From a virus, in IMG/VR virus record IMGVR_UViG_3300044808_000007, positions 1-41,682 of that record: a stretch of DNA of 41,682 bases. One strand, given 5' to 3'. Below, one piece after another: positions 1 to 7,654 of this stretch; the stretch's first letter is position 1; each line of letters begins with the position of its first letter. The translations under genes were made by a program, and so were the position numbers. The notes below the pieces were generated by a model. The model worked only from the letters and a program-made list of their open reading frames with translations, was not told where the DNA came from and did no database searches.

Positions 1-127
1 TCCCTGCGGGAAGCCCAGTTGGGAGTCCTCGATGCTCAGGATCAACTCCAGGAGTCCCAGAGCCGGCTGAACGAGGTCACGGGCCAGGGGACCGAAGGCG
101 CGAGGGCGCTTGACGAAGCCCAGCGCG
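1..127. repeat. Terminal 127-bp direct repeat, left copy
   Basis: The first 127 bases are identical to 41556-41682. An overlap of exactly 127 bp, lying inside one continuous reading frame, is what a k=127 de Bruijn assembler leaves on a circular contig. It therefore marks circular closure and not a physical terminal repeat. Confidence 0.95.
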
Positions 128-1080
128 CGGTTCGGGACGCCGAGCTCGGGGTGGAGGGCGCCCAGCGCGGACGGCACGACGCGCAGCTCGCGTTGAACAA
201 GGCGCAGGAGGGCGACCTGACTCTGGCGGGCCAGTTGAAGGACGCCAAGATCGGCCTGCGGGACGCCGAGCAGGGACTGACCGACGCTCGGGAACGGGGA
301 GCGCAGGCCCGACTCGACTACGCCACCGCCCAGGAAGCAGAGAACAAGCTCCTCGGTACAGCCGGCGCAGCGGCGGGGATTCTCTTGGCGCAGCTGAACG
401 CCTTGGTGGCCGCCTATCCGCAGCTCCACCCGATTCTCGACTCAATCATCGCCAAGGTCGGCAGTCTCAACGGCCGCGCTGACATCACCGGGTACCCGAG
501 TGCCGGCAGCCGCGGAAGCGGCGACGGGATGGGGGAAAGCCGCGTCGGCCACAGCTGGCAGTCGATCATCCAAGACGCGGCCAGCTCAGGGATTCCGTAC
601 TCGGTCAACTCCACCGTTCGTCCCGGTGCCCGAACGAGCACGGGGAACGTCAGCCTCCACGCCCTCGGCAAGGCGGTCGACTTCGGCGGGACAGGCGCCA
701 ACCTCTCCGCGCTGTTCGACTTCTTCGCCCACGATCCGGGCGTGCGGGAGATGTTCTACTCACCCAAGGGCTACGGGCTGGTCCGAGGCAAGCACATCCC
801 CAACGCCCAGCTCAGTGGGTCGATCGTCAAGGACCACTACAACCACGTCCACGTCGGCGTCTACCACGGCGGCGGCGAGTTCCGAGCCCCGACCCCTGGT
901 GGAGAAGGACTGGCGATCCTCCGGGATCGTGAGGTCGTGCTGACGCCCGAGCAGGTACGCGGGTCAGGAGGGCATGTCGTGGTCAACATCCACATGCCCC
1001 CCGGCTCTGACGGCGACTCCGTGGTCGAAGCGTTCCGCCGCTGGGAACGTCGGAACGGGCCTTACCGAAGCAGCAACTAG
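1..1080 (+). CDS. Tape measure protein, C-terminal part with M15-like peptidase domain
   Basis: This is the 3' part of the tape measure gene that begins at 39897. Base 1 equals base 41556, and the frame is continuous, giving about 912 aa in total. The first third of this part continues the alanine-rich coiled-coil repeats (recurring DAQ/DAE...L pattern). It then carries a domain with the motif HALGKAVDF and, 55 residues later, HYNHVHV. This is the His-x6-Asp...His-x-His zinc-site pattern of M15/ARB_07466-like cell-wall peptidases (H773, D780, H835/H837 of the joined protein). Tape measure proteins set tail length, and some carry a muralytic domain that helps DNA entry through peptidoglycan. 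The gene ends TAG, two bases before a stranded ATG. Metal-site assignment is by pattern only. Confidence 0.9.
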   Translation, partial: SLREAQLGVLDAQDQLQESQSRLNEVTGQGTEGARALDEAQRAVRDAELGVEGAQRGRHDAQLALNKAQEGDLTLAGQLKDAKIGLRDAEQGLTDARERGAQARLDYATAQEAENKLLGTAGAAAGILLAQLNALVAAYPQLHPILDSIIAKVGSLNGRADITGYPSAGSRGSGDGMGESRVGHSWQSIIQDAASSGIPYSVNSTVRPGARTSTGNVSLHALGKAVDFGGTGANLSALFDFFAHDPGVREMFYSPKGYGLVRGKHIPNAQLSGSIVKDHYNHVHVGVYHGGGEFRAPTPGGEGLAILRDREVVLTPEQVRGSGGHVVVNIHMPPGSDGDSVVEAFRRWERRNGPYRSSN

Positions 1081-1082
1081 CG

Positions 1083-1096
1083 ATGCCCTTCGGGAC
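1083..1096 (+). repeat. Stranded copy of the downstream gene's start (pairs with 1624-1637)
   Basis: Two bases after the tape measure stop, ATGCCCTTCGGGAC matches TTGCCCTTCGGCAC at 1624 in 12 of 14 positions. The first eight codons read MPFGTEPY against (M)PFGTTEY. The frame from 1083 stops after about 18 codons. It looks like the ancestral start of the minor tail gene, cut off when the LAGLIDADG gene entered. Confidence 0.6.
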
Positions 1097-1102
1097 GGAA
1101 CC

Positions 1103-1612
1103 CTACGCAGCTGGGTGCGCCCGTCGCCGCCGGTCATAGGCGCGCATGCACTCCCGGCATTGGTTCCACTTCGTCTTGCCCGTGACGGCGTACTCGTGCC
1201 CTCTTTGACAGTGTGACTTGGAACCGTCCGACAGCCGACGAGGCATCGGCTTCGCGGCGGTCAGCGCCCTAGCAAACTGGTCTTTCTTCGGCTGCCCGAG
1301 CCACGGCCACAACATCCCGCAGATCGTCATCACGCGATCCAGCCGATTGCAGGTGTATGTGTACATGCGCTGCTGACGACCGGATGTGGGGGCGTAAGGG
1401 CCTAAGACGCGGCCTAAACCTCCTACCGCCACATGAAACCGATGGAGGCTCTGCACGCCTGCTTCGGCTTGATTGATCGAAATCCGAGCCGTCGCTCCTG
1501 TGGCTTCGAAGCACAGGAAGGTGCAGCCCTCGCCGTCAAAGAAGCCGGCTGCCCACGCCAGTTCGTGAGTGTCCACGAATTCACAGTGTACGAGCCAGGT
1601 GTGACACTTCAA
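1103..1612 (-). CDS. LAGLIDADG homing endonuclease
   Basis: The protein has 169 aa with one LAGLIDADG-type motif near the N-terminus (ELAWAAGFFDGEGCTF), so it would act as a homodimer. Near residues 130-160 it has a small zinc-finger-like tail with a CxxGH...CxxC pattern that resembles those on HNH proteins. It lies antisense between two co-directional tail genes, which is typical of a free-standing homing endonuclease. The start is taken as TTG at 1612 because an AAGGGG Shine-Dalgarno lies seven bases upstream on this strand. GTG at 1576 (VDTHELAW) is an alternative without a good ribosome site. Function is inferred from family motifs; the target site is unknown. Confidence 0.85.
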   Translation of the reverse strand: MKCHTWLVHCEFVDTHELAWAAGFFDGEGCTFLCFEATGATARISINQAEAGVQSLHRFHVAVGGLGRVLGPYAPTSGRQQRMYTYTCNRLDRVMTICGMLWPWLGQPKKDQFARALTAAKPMPRRLSDGSKSHCQRGHEYAVTGKTKWNQCRECMRAYDRRRRAHPAA

Positions 1613-1625
1613 AGGGGGTCCCCTT
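1612..1625. promoter_or_regulatory. Palindromic ribosome-binding site shared by divergent genes
   Basis: The palindrome AAGGGG-GT-CCCCTT lies between two diverging TTG starts (1612 on minus, 1624 on plus). Read rightward it supplies AAAGGGGG before TTG 1624. Read leftward it supplies AAGGGG before TTG 1612. Each Shine-Dalgarno is the complement of the other. Confidence 0.55.
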
Positions 1626-2907
1626 GCCCTTCGGCACTACCGAGTACGGGGCTCCGACCTACGGCGAGGGCGGACTGGTCCCCGTTGACGGGGTCGAGCT
1701 GCTCGTCGAGATCGCGTTCGACCGCGTCACCTGGATCAACGTCTCCCACCGCGTCCGGTCGCTGTCCATCCGTCGTGGGCGGTCGTCGGAGTTCGACACC
1801 TTCTCGGCCGGGACTTCTTCGCTCGTGCTCGACAACCGAGACCGATACCTCGATCCGGTCTACGAGGACGGGCCGTACTACCCCGACGTCAAGCCGATGC
1901 GCCCGTTCCGTGTCCGCGCGCACCACGGCTACGTCCTCTACCCGATGTTCCAGGGGTTCACGGACGGCTTCCCCCAGGAGTACCGCAACCCGTCTGACGG
2001 TCTGGTTCAGCTCACGGCGACCGATGCGTTCAAGGTCTTCGCGAAGGCGGAGAACCCGCACCCCATTCTCCAGCTCGATGACGACGAGGTTGGGTTCCTC
2101 GACAAGGCGATCCTTGGTGAGCTCGAAGACGAGCTGACGGGAACGCGGATCGCAACCACGTTGGCGAACATCGGCTGGACGTCCGTCTCCCTTGACGCCG
2201 GCCGAACCACCCTGCCGGCGGGCCAGGCGAAGGGCCCCACCCTCGCCCACCTGCAAGCGGTCGCCAGCACCGAGGACGGACGGCTGTTCGTCGGCGCCGA
2301 TGGGACCGTGAGGTTCCTCGACCGCCACGCGCCGTTTCTCGAAGAACGCTCCAACACCTCACAGGCGACCTTCGGCGACGGGCCGGGGGAACTGCGCTAC
2401 AGCGACATCACCTTCGATTTCAGCGACGACCAGATCCGCAACGACGCGTCGATTCGGATGCCCGACCCGGCCGGCGAGCGCAACGCCGAGATCAGCTACG
2501 AGGACGCGGACTCCATCGAGGAGTACCTCCGTCAGAGCTACTCCAAAGACGTGCTCTACACCGACCCGCGGGTGGCGCAGAACAACGCCGAGTACATCGT
2601 TTCCCGGTACAAGGACCCCGCTCTGCGGGTCGAGACGATCACCCTCAAGCCCGAGCGCGACCCGGCGAACCTCATGCCGCAAGTGCTGGGTCGGGAGATC
2701 GGTGACCGGATCACGGTCAAGCGTCGGCCGCAGGGGGTGGGCGATCCCATCGTCACCGAGACGCTGATCGAGGCCATCACCCACGCCCTTACGCCCGCTG
2801 GTGCCTGGACGGTGACCTGGAGCCTCTCTCCGGTCGACACCCGCAATTACCTCATTCTCGACGACGCCGCCTTCGGAATCCTCGGGACCGCTCTGTTGGG
2901 GTTCTAA
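1624..2907 (+). CDS. Minor tail protein (distal tail/baseplate hub-like)
   Basis: The 427-aa protein follows the tape measure gene, where siphoviruses encode distal-tail and hub proteins. The N-terminal part has WINVSHRVRSLSIRRGR and FDTFSAGTSSLVLDNRDRYLDP, a pattern common in actinophage minor tail proteins. The C-terminal half contains DGTVRFLDRH and a long beta-rich stretch, as in hub domains. The TTG start at 1624 has a strong AAAGGGGG Shine-Dalgarno, but it follows the endonuclease insertion. The ancestral ATG may be the stranded one at 1083. It most likely forms the ring or hub at the tail tip; the exact role cannot be assigned from sequence alone. Confidence 0.8.
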   Translation: MPFGTTEYGAPTYGEGGLVPVDGVELLVEIAFDRVTWINVSHRVRSLSIRRGRSSEFDTFSAGTSSLVLDNRDRYLDPVYEDGPYYPDVKPMRPFRVRAHHGYVLYPMFQGFTDGFPQEYRNPSDGLVQLTATDAFKVFAKAENPHPILQLDDDEVGFLDKAILGELEDELTGTRIATTLANIGWTSVSLDAGRTTLPAGQAKGPTLAHLQAVASTEDGRLFVGADGTVRFLDRHAPFLEERSNTSQATFGDGPGELRYSDITFDFSDDQIRNDASIRMPDPAGERNAEISYEDADSIEEYLRQSYSKDVLYTDPRVAQNNAEYIVSRYKDPALRVETITLKPERDPANLMPQVLGREIGDRITVKRRPQGVGDPIVTETLIEAITHALTPAGAWTVTWSLSPVDTRNYLILDDAAFGILGTALLGF

Positions 2908-2938
2908 GCCCCCATTCTTCTGACCCAAGGGGATCTGC

Positions 2939-3364
2939 ATGGCCTGGACAGACCCGCCCGACTTCACCACGGGCCAGATCCTCACTGCGGCAGAGATGGA
3001 CATCATCAGTGATGACCTGACCGATCTCAAGACCGAGACGGAGCACCGGCTCGAGGTGTCCGGCCGCACCGCATCCGTGGCCTACGGGACGCCTCCCACC
3101 ATCGAGATCGGCGGGTTCCTTTTCCAGTTCGGCACGGAGGTCGTAACACTCGATGGCTCGTCGAATGGCACGATCACTTTCCCCGAGTCCTTCCCCGCTG
3201 GGCTAGGGACCGTCGTCGCCAACAATGGCGACCCGAACGTCGCCGAGTTCAGCGTCGACGTTGGCGGCGCTCTCAACACCGGCTTCGACTTCCACTGCCA
3301 CGGGCCCGCCACGAACCCCAACGGTCTCGATGTGCGCGTGAACTGGTTGGCCGTAGGCTGGTGA
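2939..3364 (+). CDS. Small tail-tip protein, gp53-like C-terminal domain
   Basis: The 141-aa protein starts at ATG after an AAGGGGAT ribosome site. Residues 1-40 (MAWTDPPDFTTGQILTAAEMD, then a short helix) are the usual N-terminal attachment segment of actinophage tail proteins. The C-terminal part (FQFGTEV...ITFPESFPAG...NWLAVGW) resembles the gp53-like beta domain found at the ends of tail fibres. It probably sits at the tail tip and may touch the receptor. Its stop overlaps the endolysin start as GTGA. Confidence 0.65.
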   Translation: MAWTDPPDFTTGQILTAAEMDIISDDLTDLKTETEHRLEVSGRTASVAYGTPPTIEIGGFLFQFGTEVVTLDGSSNGTITFPESFPAGLGTVVANNGDPNVAEFSVDVGGALNTGFDFHCHGPATNPNGLDVRVNWLAVGW

Positions 3365-4116
3365 CCGACCTCCTGACGATCCTCAAGGGCGCCGTCACCG
3401 TCACCGACAAGCGGGTCCCTCCGCACTCGGGCAGCTTCCACCCTGTCGGGGTGCTGGTGCATCACACGGCCACCAAGGGGCCAGGACTGACGGTCGTGCA
3501 GAAGGGTCGGCCTGGACTCGCGGGCCCGCTGTGCAACCTGAACCTGACCCGCGCCGGGCTGGTCCACGTTGTGAGCGACGGCCTCGCCTGGCACGCAGGC
3601 GCCGGCAGCTCGGCGGTGCTGGCCGAAGTCAAGGCCGACAAGGCGCCGAAGGGCGACGCCCGCGCCCGTGGACTCAAGGACGACACCACTGGCAACGCCT
3701 GGCTCATCGGCATCGAGGTCGACAACGACGGCGTGGGCGAGGCGTACCCGCCCGTGCAGATCGAGGCGCTCGTCAAGGGCTGCGCGGCGTTGTGCCGCCA
3801 CTTCGGCTGGAGCGCCAACCGCGTCATCCACCACCGCGAATGGACGGCTCGCAAGATCGACATGAGCTACCGGGGCGACCTGCGCGGCGCCATCGCGCGC
3901 CTGCTCGCAGGTGCTCCCAACGAGGAGGACGACTTGACATCGGAAGAGCACAACAAGTTGGTCGCCATCGAGGGCCGGGTCGACCACTTCCAAGAGGTGT
4001 TCAACCGCTGGGAGCCCATCATCCTCGCCTTGGAGAACACCGGCGGTGGAGCAGTCGACCTCGACGCCCTGGCCGACAAGGTCGCAGACAAGATCGCCGC
4101 TCGGTTGAAGGACTAA
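3361..4116 (+). CDS. Endolysin, N-acetylmuramoyl-L-alanine amidase
   Basis: This 251-aa type-2 amidase cleaves the bond between N-acetylmuramic acid and the stem peptide. Visible motifs are VLVHHTA (zinc His34), LAWHAG, IGIEVDNDG (Glu119) and IHHREWTARKIDM (His158, Lys165, Asp167), which together complete an Amidase_2 zinc site. Residues 190-251 lack a recognisable wall-binding domain; they look helical (KLVAIEGRVDHFQEVF...LADKVADKIAARL) and could bind wall or oligomerise. There is no signal peptide, so export should need a holin. It is followed at once by small membrane proteins, as in a lysis cassette. Confidence 0.92.
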   Translation: MTDLLTILKGAVTVTDKRVPPHSGSFHPVGVLVHHTATKGPGLTVVQKGRPGLAGPLCNLNLTRAGLVHVVSDGLAWHAGAGSSAVLAEVKADKAPKGDARARGLKDDTTGNAWLIGIEVDNDGVGEAYPPVQIEALVKGCAALCRHFGWSANRVIHHREWTARKIDMSYRGDLRGAIARLLAGAPNEEDDLTSEEHNKLVAIEGRVDHFQEVFNRWEPIILALENTGGGAVDLDALADKVADKIAARLKD

Positions 4117-4253
4117 TGCTCCGCACGCCGGTCGGGCTCGCCCTCACCGGGATCGTGCTCGGCGGGACCCTCTACGCCGCCTTCGCCGTGGTGAAGATCG
4201 CCCTCGACTCCATCGACTGCGCCTGTAGCCGGATCGGAAGGTTAGGACGGTGA
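4116..4253 (+). CDS. Small single-span membrane protein of the lysis region
   Basis: The 45-aa protein starts at ATG overlapping the endolysin stop (TAATG). Residues 7-30 form one hydrophobic helix (GLALTGIVLGGTLYAAFAVV), followed by a short tail with CAC. Its place just after the amidase suggests a holin-like or accessory lysis role, but no family is recognised. Confidence 0.65.
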   Translation: MLRTPVGLALTGIVLGGTLYAAFAVVKIALDSIDCACSRIGRLGR

Positions 4254-4882
4254 CTGAGCAGGCCACTCCGGTTCCTGAGCCCACTGTGCTCACCACACAG
4301 CTCGTGCGCGCCGTGCAGGCGGAACGGGATTACGTCGATGGACAGATCGAGGTTCTGAAACAGCGACTCGACGGTATCGACAGGGCCACCGAGGTGCTCA
4401 ACGAGACGGTCAACCGGGTCCCGACCGACGTGCAGCAGGCGGTCGGGCACCTGAGGAGCCTGGTCGACGAGAAGTTCACCTCGGTCGGCACGCAGTTCAA
4501 GGAACGTGACACCCGCTCCGAGCGTGAGTCACGGGACAACAAGGTCGCCGTGGACGCCGCCTTCGCCGCACAGAAGGAAGCTGCGGCCAAGCAGGACGAG
4601 TCGAACGCCAAGGCCATCGCGAAGTCCGAGGCGACGACCGCGGAGACGATCCGCAACCTCGCCACGCTCGTGGACAGCGGGATCAACGGGCTGCGAGAGA
4701 CCCTCGACGACCTCAAGGTCAGGCTCGCTCGGATCGAGGCCGCAAAGATCGGCGGCCAGGAAGTGACGACCGAGCGCCGTGACGCCAACGCCGCCCTCTA
4801 CGCCGCCGCGGGGTTCGTGCTGACAGTCCTCGTCATCATCGGTGTTCTCGCCGTAGCAGGTGTGTTCAGCGGCAAGGCGTAA
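4250..4882 (+). CDS. Coiled-coil protein with C-terminal membrane anchor
   Basis: The 210-aa protein starts at GTG in a GTGA overlap with the preceding stop. Residues 25-175 form a long charged coiled coil rich in Ala, Glu and Lys (AAFAAQKEAAAKQDESNAKAIAKSE). Residues 183-205 are one hydrophobic helix (ALYAAAGFVLTVLVIIGVLAVAG). Proteins of this type are common beside actinophage endolysins and are usually left unnamed. A lysis role, such as holin partner or wall-facing tether, is inference from place and topology. Confidence 0.8.
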   Translation: MTEQATPVPEPTVLTTQLVRAVQAERDYVDGQIEVLKQRLDGIDRATEVLNETVNRVPTDVQQAVGHLRSLVDEKFTSVGTQFKERDTRSERESRDNKVAVDAAFAAQKEAAAKQDESNAKAIAKSEATTAETIRNLATLVDSGINGLRETLDDLKVRLARIEAAKIGGQEVTTERRDANAALYAAAGFVLTVLVIIGVLAVAGVFSGKA

Positions 4883-4940
4883 CCGGGAGGCGTCCAGACA
4901 ACGCGCGCCTGCGGAGAGACGAGGAACGAACGGATGACCC

Positions 4941-5375
4941 ATGGATTCCGGGTGGTGGACAGGCGCGGGCGTTGCCGGCGGATGGATCGGTGGGGCCGTC
5001 TCGTCGTGGTTGAAGTTTCGTGGAGAGAAGGACACGGCCAAAGCCACCACCGCTGCTGCTCAGGTCGGTCACGACCAGGCTGCGTTCGAGGGATACAAGG
5101 AGCTGGTGGAGGACTACCGCGAGGAGATTCAGCGACTCCACCGCGGACACGACTCGCTACGCGCCGACCACGACCAGTGTCAATCCCGTCTCCTCGCTGC
5201 CGAGACAGAGGCGAAATCCCTGCGGCTCCAGCTCGAGGACATGCAGCGTGAAATGAACGGCGCCCACCGCGACCTCGAAGACCTGCGGAGCGACGTGATC
5301 GCCCTACGCGGCTTGGTCGTGACACAGGTGATGGCCGAGGCCGAACGCAACGGTGACCCCAAGGAGAAGCCATGA
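4941..5375 (+). CDS. Coiled-coil protein with N-terminal hydrophobic segment
   Basis: The 144-aa protein starts at ATG. Residues 4-25 (GWWTGAGVAGGWIGGAVSSWL) are a glycine-rich hydrophobic segment that may insert in the membrane. Residues 28-130 form a coiled coil. Its layout is the reverse of the preceding membrane protein, which is anchored at the C-terminus. It overlaps the holin candidate by four bases and lies in the same operon. No family name is secure. Confidence 0.75.
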   Translation: MDSGWWTGAGVAGGWIGGAVSSWLKFRGEKDTAKATTAAAQVGHDQAAFEGYKELVEDYREEIQRLHRGHDSLRADHDQCQSRLLAAETEAKSLRLQLEDMQREMNGAHRDLEDLRSDVIALRGLVVTQVMAEAERNGDPKEKP

Positions 5376-5638
5376 CCACAGACACGTTCGTCGTTCGCAT
5401 GGTGGTCGGCATTCTCGGTGTCATCGCCATCGGTGCCCTCGGCGCCATCACCGTGCTCGCCTACCGCGAGCTCGGCATCCCTGACGCCCTCATCGCCATC
5501 GAGTCGGCCTCGCTCGGCGCTATCGGTGGGTTGCTCGCCAAGACCTCGACCGAGCCCACCGAGGGCGGGCAGAGCCTGCTCGTGGTCGTCGTGGGCGTCG
5601 TCCTGGCGGTGCTCCTGCTCCGCCTGGGGGTCTGGTGA
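5372..5638 (+). CDS. Holin candidate, two or three membrane helices
   Basis: The 88-aa protein starts at ATG overlapping the previous stop, with an AAGGAGAAG ribosome site. Hydrophobic stretches lie at residues 8-30 (MVVGILGVIAIGALGAITVLAY) and 69-87 (LLVVVVGVVLAVLLLRLGV), with a weaker one at 38-55. Size, topology and place in the lysis module fit a holin that opens the membrane for the amidase. This is inferred from topology; no holin family signature is distinct. Confidence 0.7.
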   Translation: MTTDTFVVRMVVGILGVIAIGALGAITVLAYRELGIPDALIAIESASLGAIGGLLAKTSTEPTEGGQSLLVVVVGVVLAVLLLRLGVW

Positions 5639-5832
5639 CCCCGGATCACTCCGACCGCACCCGAGCCGAGGTGTTCGTAGGCGAGGACGGCGACTTCTAC
5701 AGCCGCGTCTTCGACGCCAATGGGCACGAGCTCTTCAGGTCATCTGAGGGGTACCGGAACCAGGGCGACTGCGTCGACGTGATCCTGTCGCGCTTCGGGC
5801 CCATCCCCATCGACTACCTCGGCGAGGCGTAA
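5635..5832 (+). CDS. YegP/DUF1508-like small protein
   Basis: The 65-aa protein starts at GTG overlapping the upstream stop. The core, VFVGEDGDFYSRVFDANGHELFRSSEGY, has the pattern of the YegP/DUF1508 fold (FxGEDGxFYxRxxxANGxxxxxSExY). The biochemical role of such domains is poorly known. It abuts the spike gene, so it may be a virion-associated or chaperone-like partner. Confidence 0.6.
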   Translation: MTPDHSDRTRAEVFVGEDGDFYSRVFDANGHELFRSSEGYRNQGDCVDVILSRFGPIPIDYLGEA

Positions 5833-7575
5833 GTGGCCCGCCTCCACTCCGACTTCCAGAAGGGCACGCTGTCGGCCGCCCTGGTCGACGGTGCAGCGAC
5901 CACGCTGACCTCAGCCGCTCTGGCGGGGCTGCCGGCCGTGACTGCGCCCGTCACCCTGGCGTTGACCCTCGACCCCCTGACGGTGGGCGGCTCCTCGGAG
6001 ATCGTGTGGGTGACGGCGCACACCGGCGGCGCCACCACGGCAACCATCGCGCGCGCCAAGGAGGGCACCACCGCCCGCGCCCACGCGGTGGGCATCGAGT
6101 GGCGCCACGCCCCGACCGCGCTCGACTACGTCTTCGACGACAGTTACGAGAACGTCCGAGCGCATGGCGCCGTGGGTGACGGCGGCGACGACCTGGCCGC
6201 CATCCAGGCCGCCATAGACGCACTGCCGGCGACCGGCGGCGTCGTGTGGTTCCCCCCCGGCGAGTACGGGATCAGCGACTCCATCATCATCGACGCCGAC
6301 CGCGTCGTGCTCCGAGGTATGACGCACGGATGGTGGGAGGAGTTCATCCTCGACGCCGACCCCGGCCATAGCGACGAGGGTCCGGGCGTGAGCAAGATCA
6401 AGGCGCTCGCCACCGGGTTCAACCTCATCGAGATCCACAACACCGGCGCCCTGGCTCGTCGCGCAGGACTCGCCGTGGAGAACCTCTACCTCGTCGGCAA
6501 CGACTACTCGTCGTGGGCCATCTATTCGGACGACGACGCCGCCGAGCAGGAGGCGTTGTTCGTCGAGCGGTGCATGATCCACAAGACGAGCGGCGGCATC
6601 AACGTCAAGAGCGACTCGATGCGGGTCAACAAGTGCCACATCATGGACATCGGTATCAACCCGTCCATCCAGCTGCGAACGGGCTGGTTCGTCTCCATCA
6701 CCGACAACACCATCGCCGACAACAGCGGCGATGGTGTCGTGATCCTGTCGATGACCGGGCCGATCATCACCGGCAACGTCTTTGCGCGGATCGAGCGCGC
6801 CATCGTGATGAGCGGCGGCATCGAGCCGATCATCCAAGGAAATCACTTCTACGACAACCGCGACACCGACGTTGTCTTGGACAACGTCAAGAGCTTCGAC
6901 ATCTCGGGCAACCATTACGAGATGTCTGACAGCAACAGGAGCGCCATCGAGGTCGGCACCACCACGCTCTGCAAGTACGGCCAGATCACGGGCAACACCC
7001 TCTCCCAGTACCTCGTCACCAATGCCGCTGTGCCGATCAAGGTCGGGAACACCTCTGTTCGGGTCGGCGTGTTCGACAACTGCATTATCGGCGACTTGGG
7101 TGGGGGGTGGACGTCGGGGGGCTTCCTGCGGGCCGACAAGAAGGTCCGCACAGCGGGTCATGTGGTGTTCTCCTCCACGTCTTGGACGGACGTCGATACG
7201 GCCCTGGACATCGAGCTGTTCGGCACGGTGGGCGACTGGGTCAAAGTCACCGTCGCCGGCGTGTGGGACAACGAGGCCGTCTACTGCGAGATGGACGCTC
7301 GCTCGTGGGTGTCGGGAGCCGCCGTGAACTCTTGGGCGTTCGACGCGGCTGCCGGTGCCGGGGCCCTCGGCGTCTCGTCGTGGAAGGCGATCTCGGGTCA
7401 ATACAACCCCATCGGCGGTTCCATCATGCGGCGACTGACGGCCGCCGATCTCGTGGACAACACCGTCACCCTGCGCCTTCAGGCAAGGACCATCACCGCG
7501 GCGAACAAGACGCTGTTCGCGAGCACCGTTGACCCCTTCACGGTCATGGCAGAGAACTTGGGGCAGGGGGGATGA
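5833..7575 (+). CDS. Tail spike with pectate-lyase-fold beta-helix
   Basis: The 580-aa protein starts at GTG directly after the upstream stop. Residues 1-100 form a beta-rich N-terminal domain for virion attachment. From about residue 112, GAVGDGGDDLAAIQAAIDALPATGG followed by VWFPPGEYGISDSIII is the classic opening of a Pectate_lyase_3 right-handed beta-helix. Repeating short strands (ITDNTIADNSGDGVVI, ITGNVFARIERAI, IQGNHFYDNRDTDVV) continue to about residue 410. The last 150 residues form a separate C-terminal domain. Such spikes bind and often cut surface polysaccharide. It lies after the lysis genes and is the last gene before a strong terminator. Confidence 0.82.
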   Translation: MARLHSDFQKGTLSAALVDGAATTLTSAALAGLPAVTAPVTLALTLDPLTVGGSSEIVWVTAHTGGATTATIARAKEGTTARAHAVGIEWRHAPTALDYVFDDSYENVRAHGAVGDGGDDLAAIQAAIDALPATGGVVWFPPGEYGISDSIIIDADRVVLRGMTHGWWEEFILDADPGHSDEGPGVSKIKALATGFNLIEIHNTGALARRAGLAVENLYLVGNDYSSWAIYSDDDAAEQEALFVERCMIHKTSGGINVKSDSMRVNKCHIMDIGINPSIQLRTGWFVSITDNTIADNSGDGVVILSMTGPIITGNVFARIERAIVMSGGIEPIIQGNHFYDNRDTDVVLDNVKSFDISGNHYEMSDSNRSAIEVGTTTLCKYGQITGNTLSQYLVTNAAVPIKVGNTSVRVGVFDNCIIGDLGGGWTSGGFLRADKKVRTAGHVVFSSTSWTDVDTALDIELFGTVGDWVKVTVAGVWDNEAVYCEMDARSWVSGAAVNSWAFDAAAGAGALGVSSWKAISGQYNPIGGSIMRRLTAADLVDNTVTLRLQARTITAANKTLFASTVDPFTVMAENLGQGG

Positions 7576-7606
7576 CCTAGCCCCGCCCCTGCGTTCCAAC
7601 CGAGCC

Positions 7607-7643
7607 GCCCCCGCCTCCTGCGTCCGCCGCAGGAGGCGGGGGC
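7607..7643 (+). terminator. Strong terminator ending the late operon
   Basis: A perfect 16-bp inverted repeat (arms 7607-7622 and 7628-7643, five-base loop TCCGC) is followed by CTTCTTCG. It lies between the convergent spike gene and the leftward lysogeny genes, and could stop the late transcript before it runs antisense into the integrase. Confidence 0.85.
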
Positions 7644-7654
7644 TTCTTCGCGTT

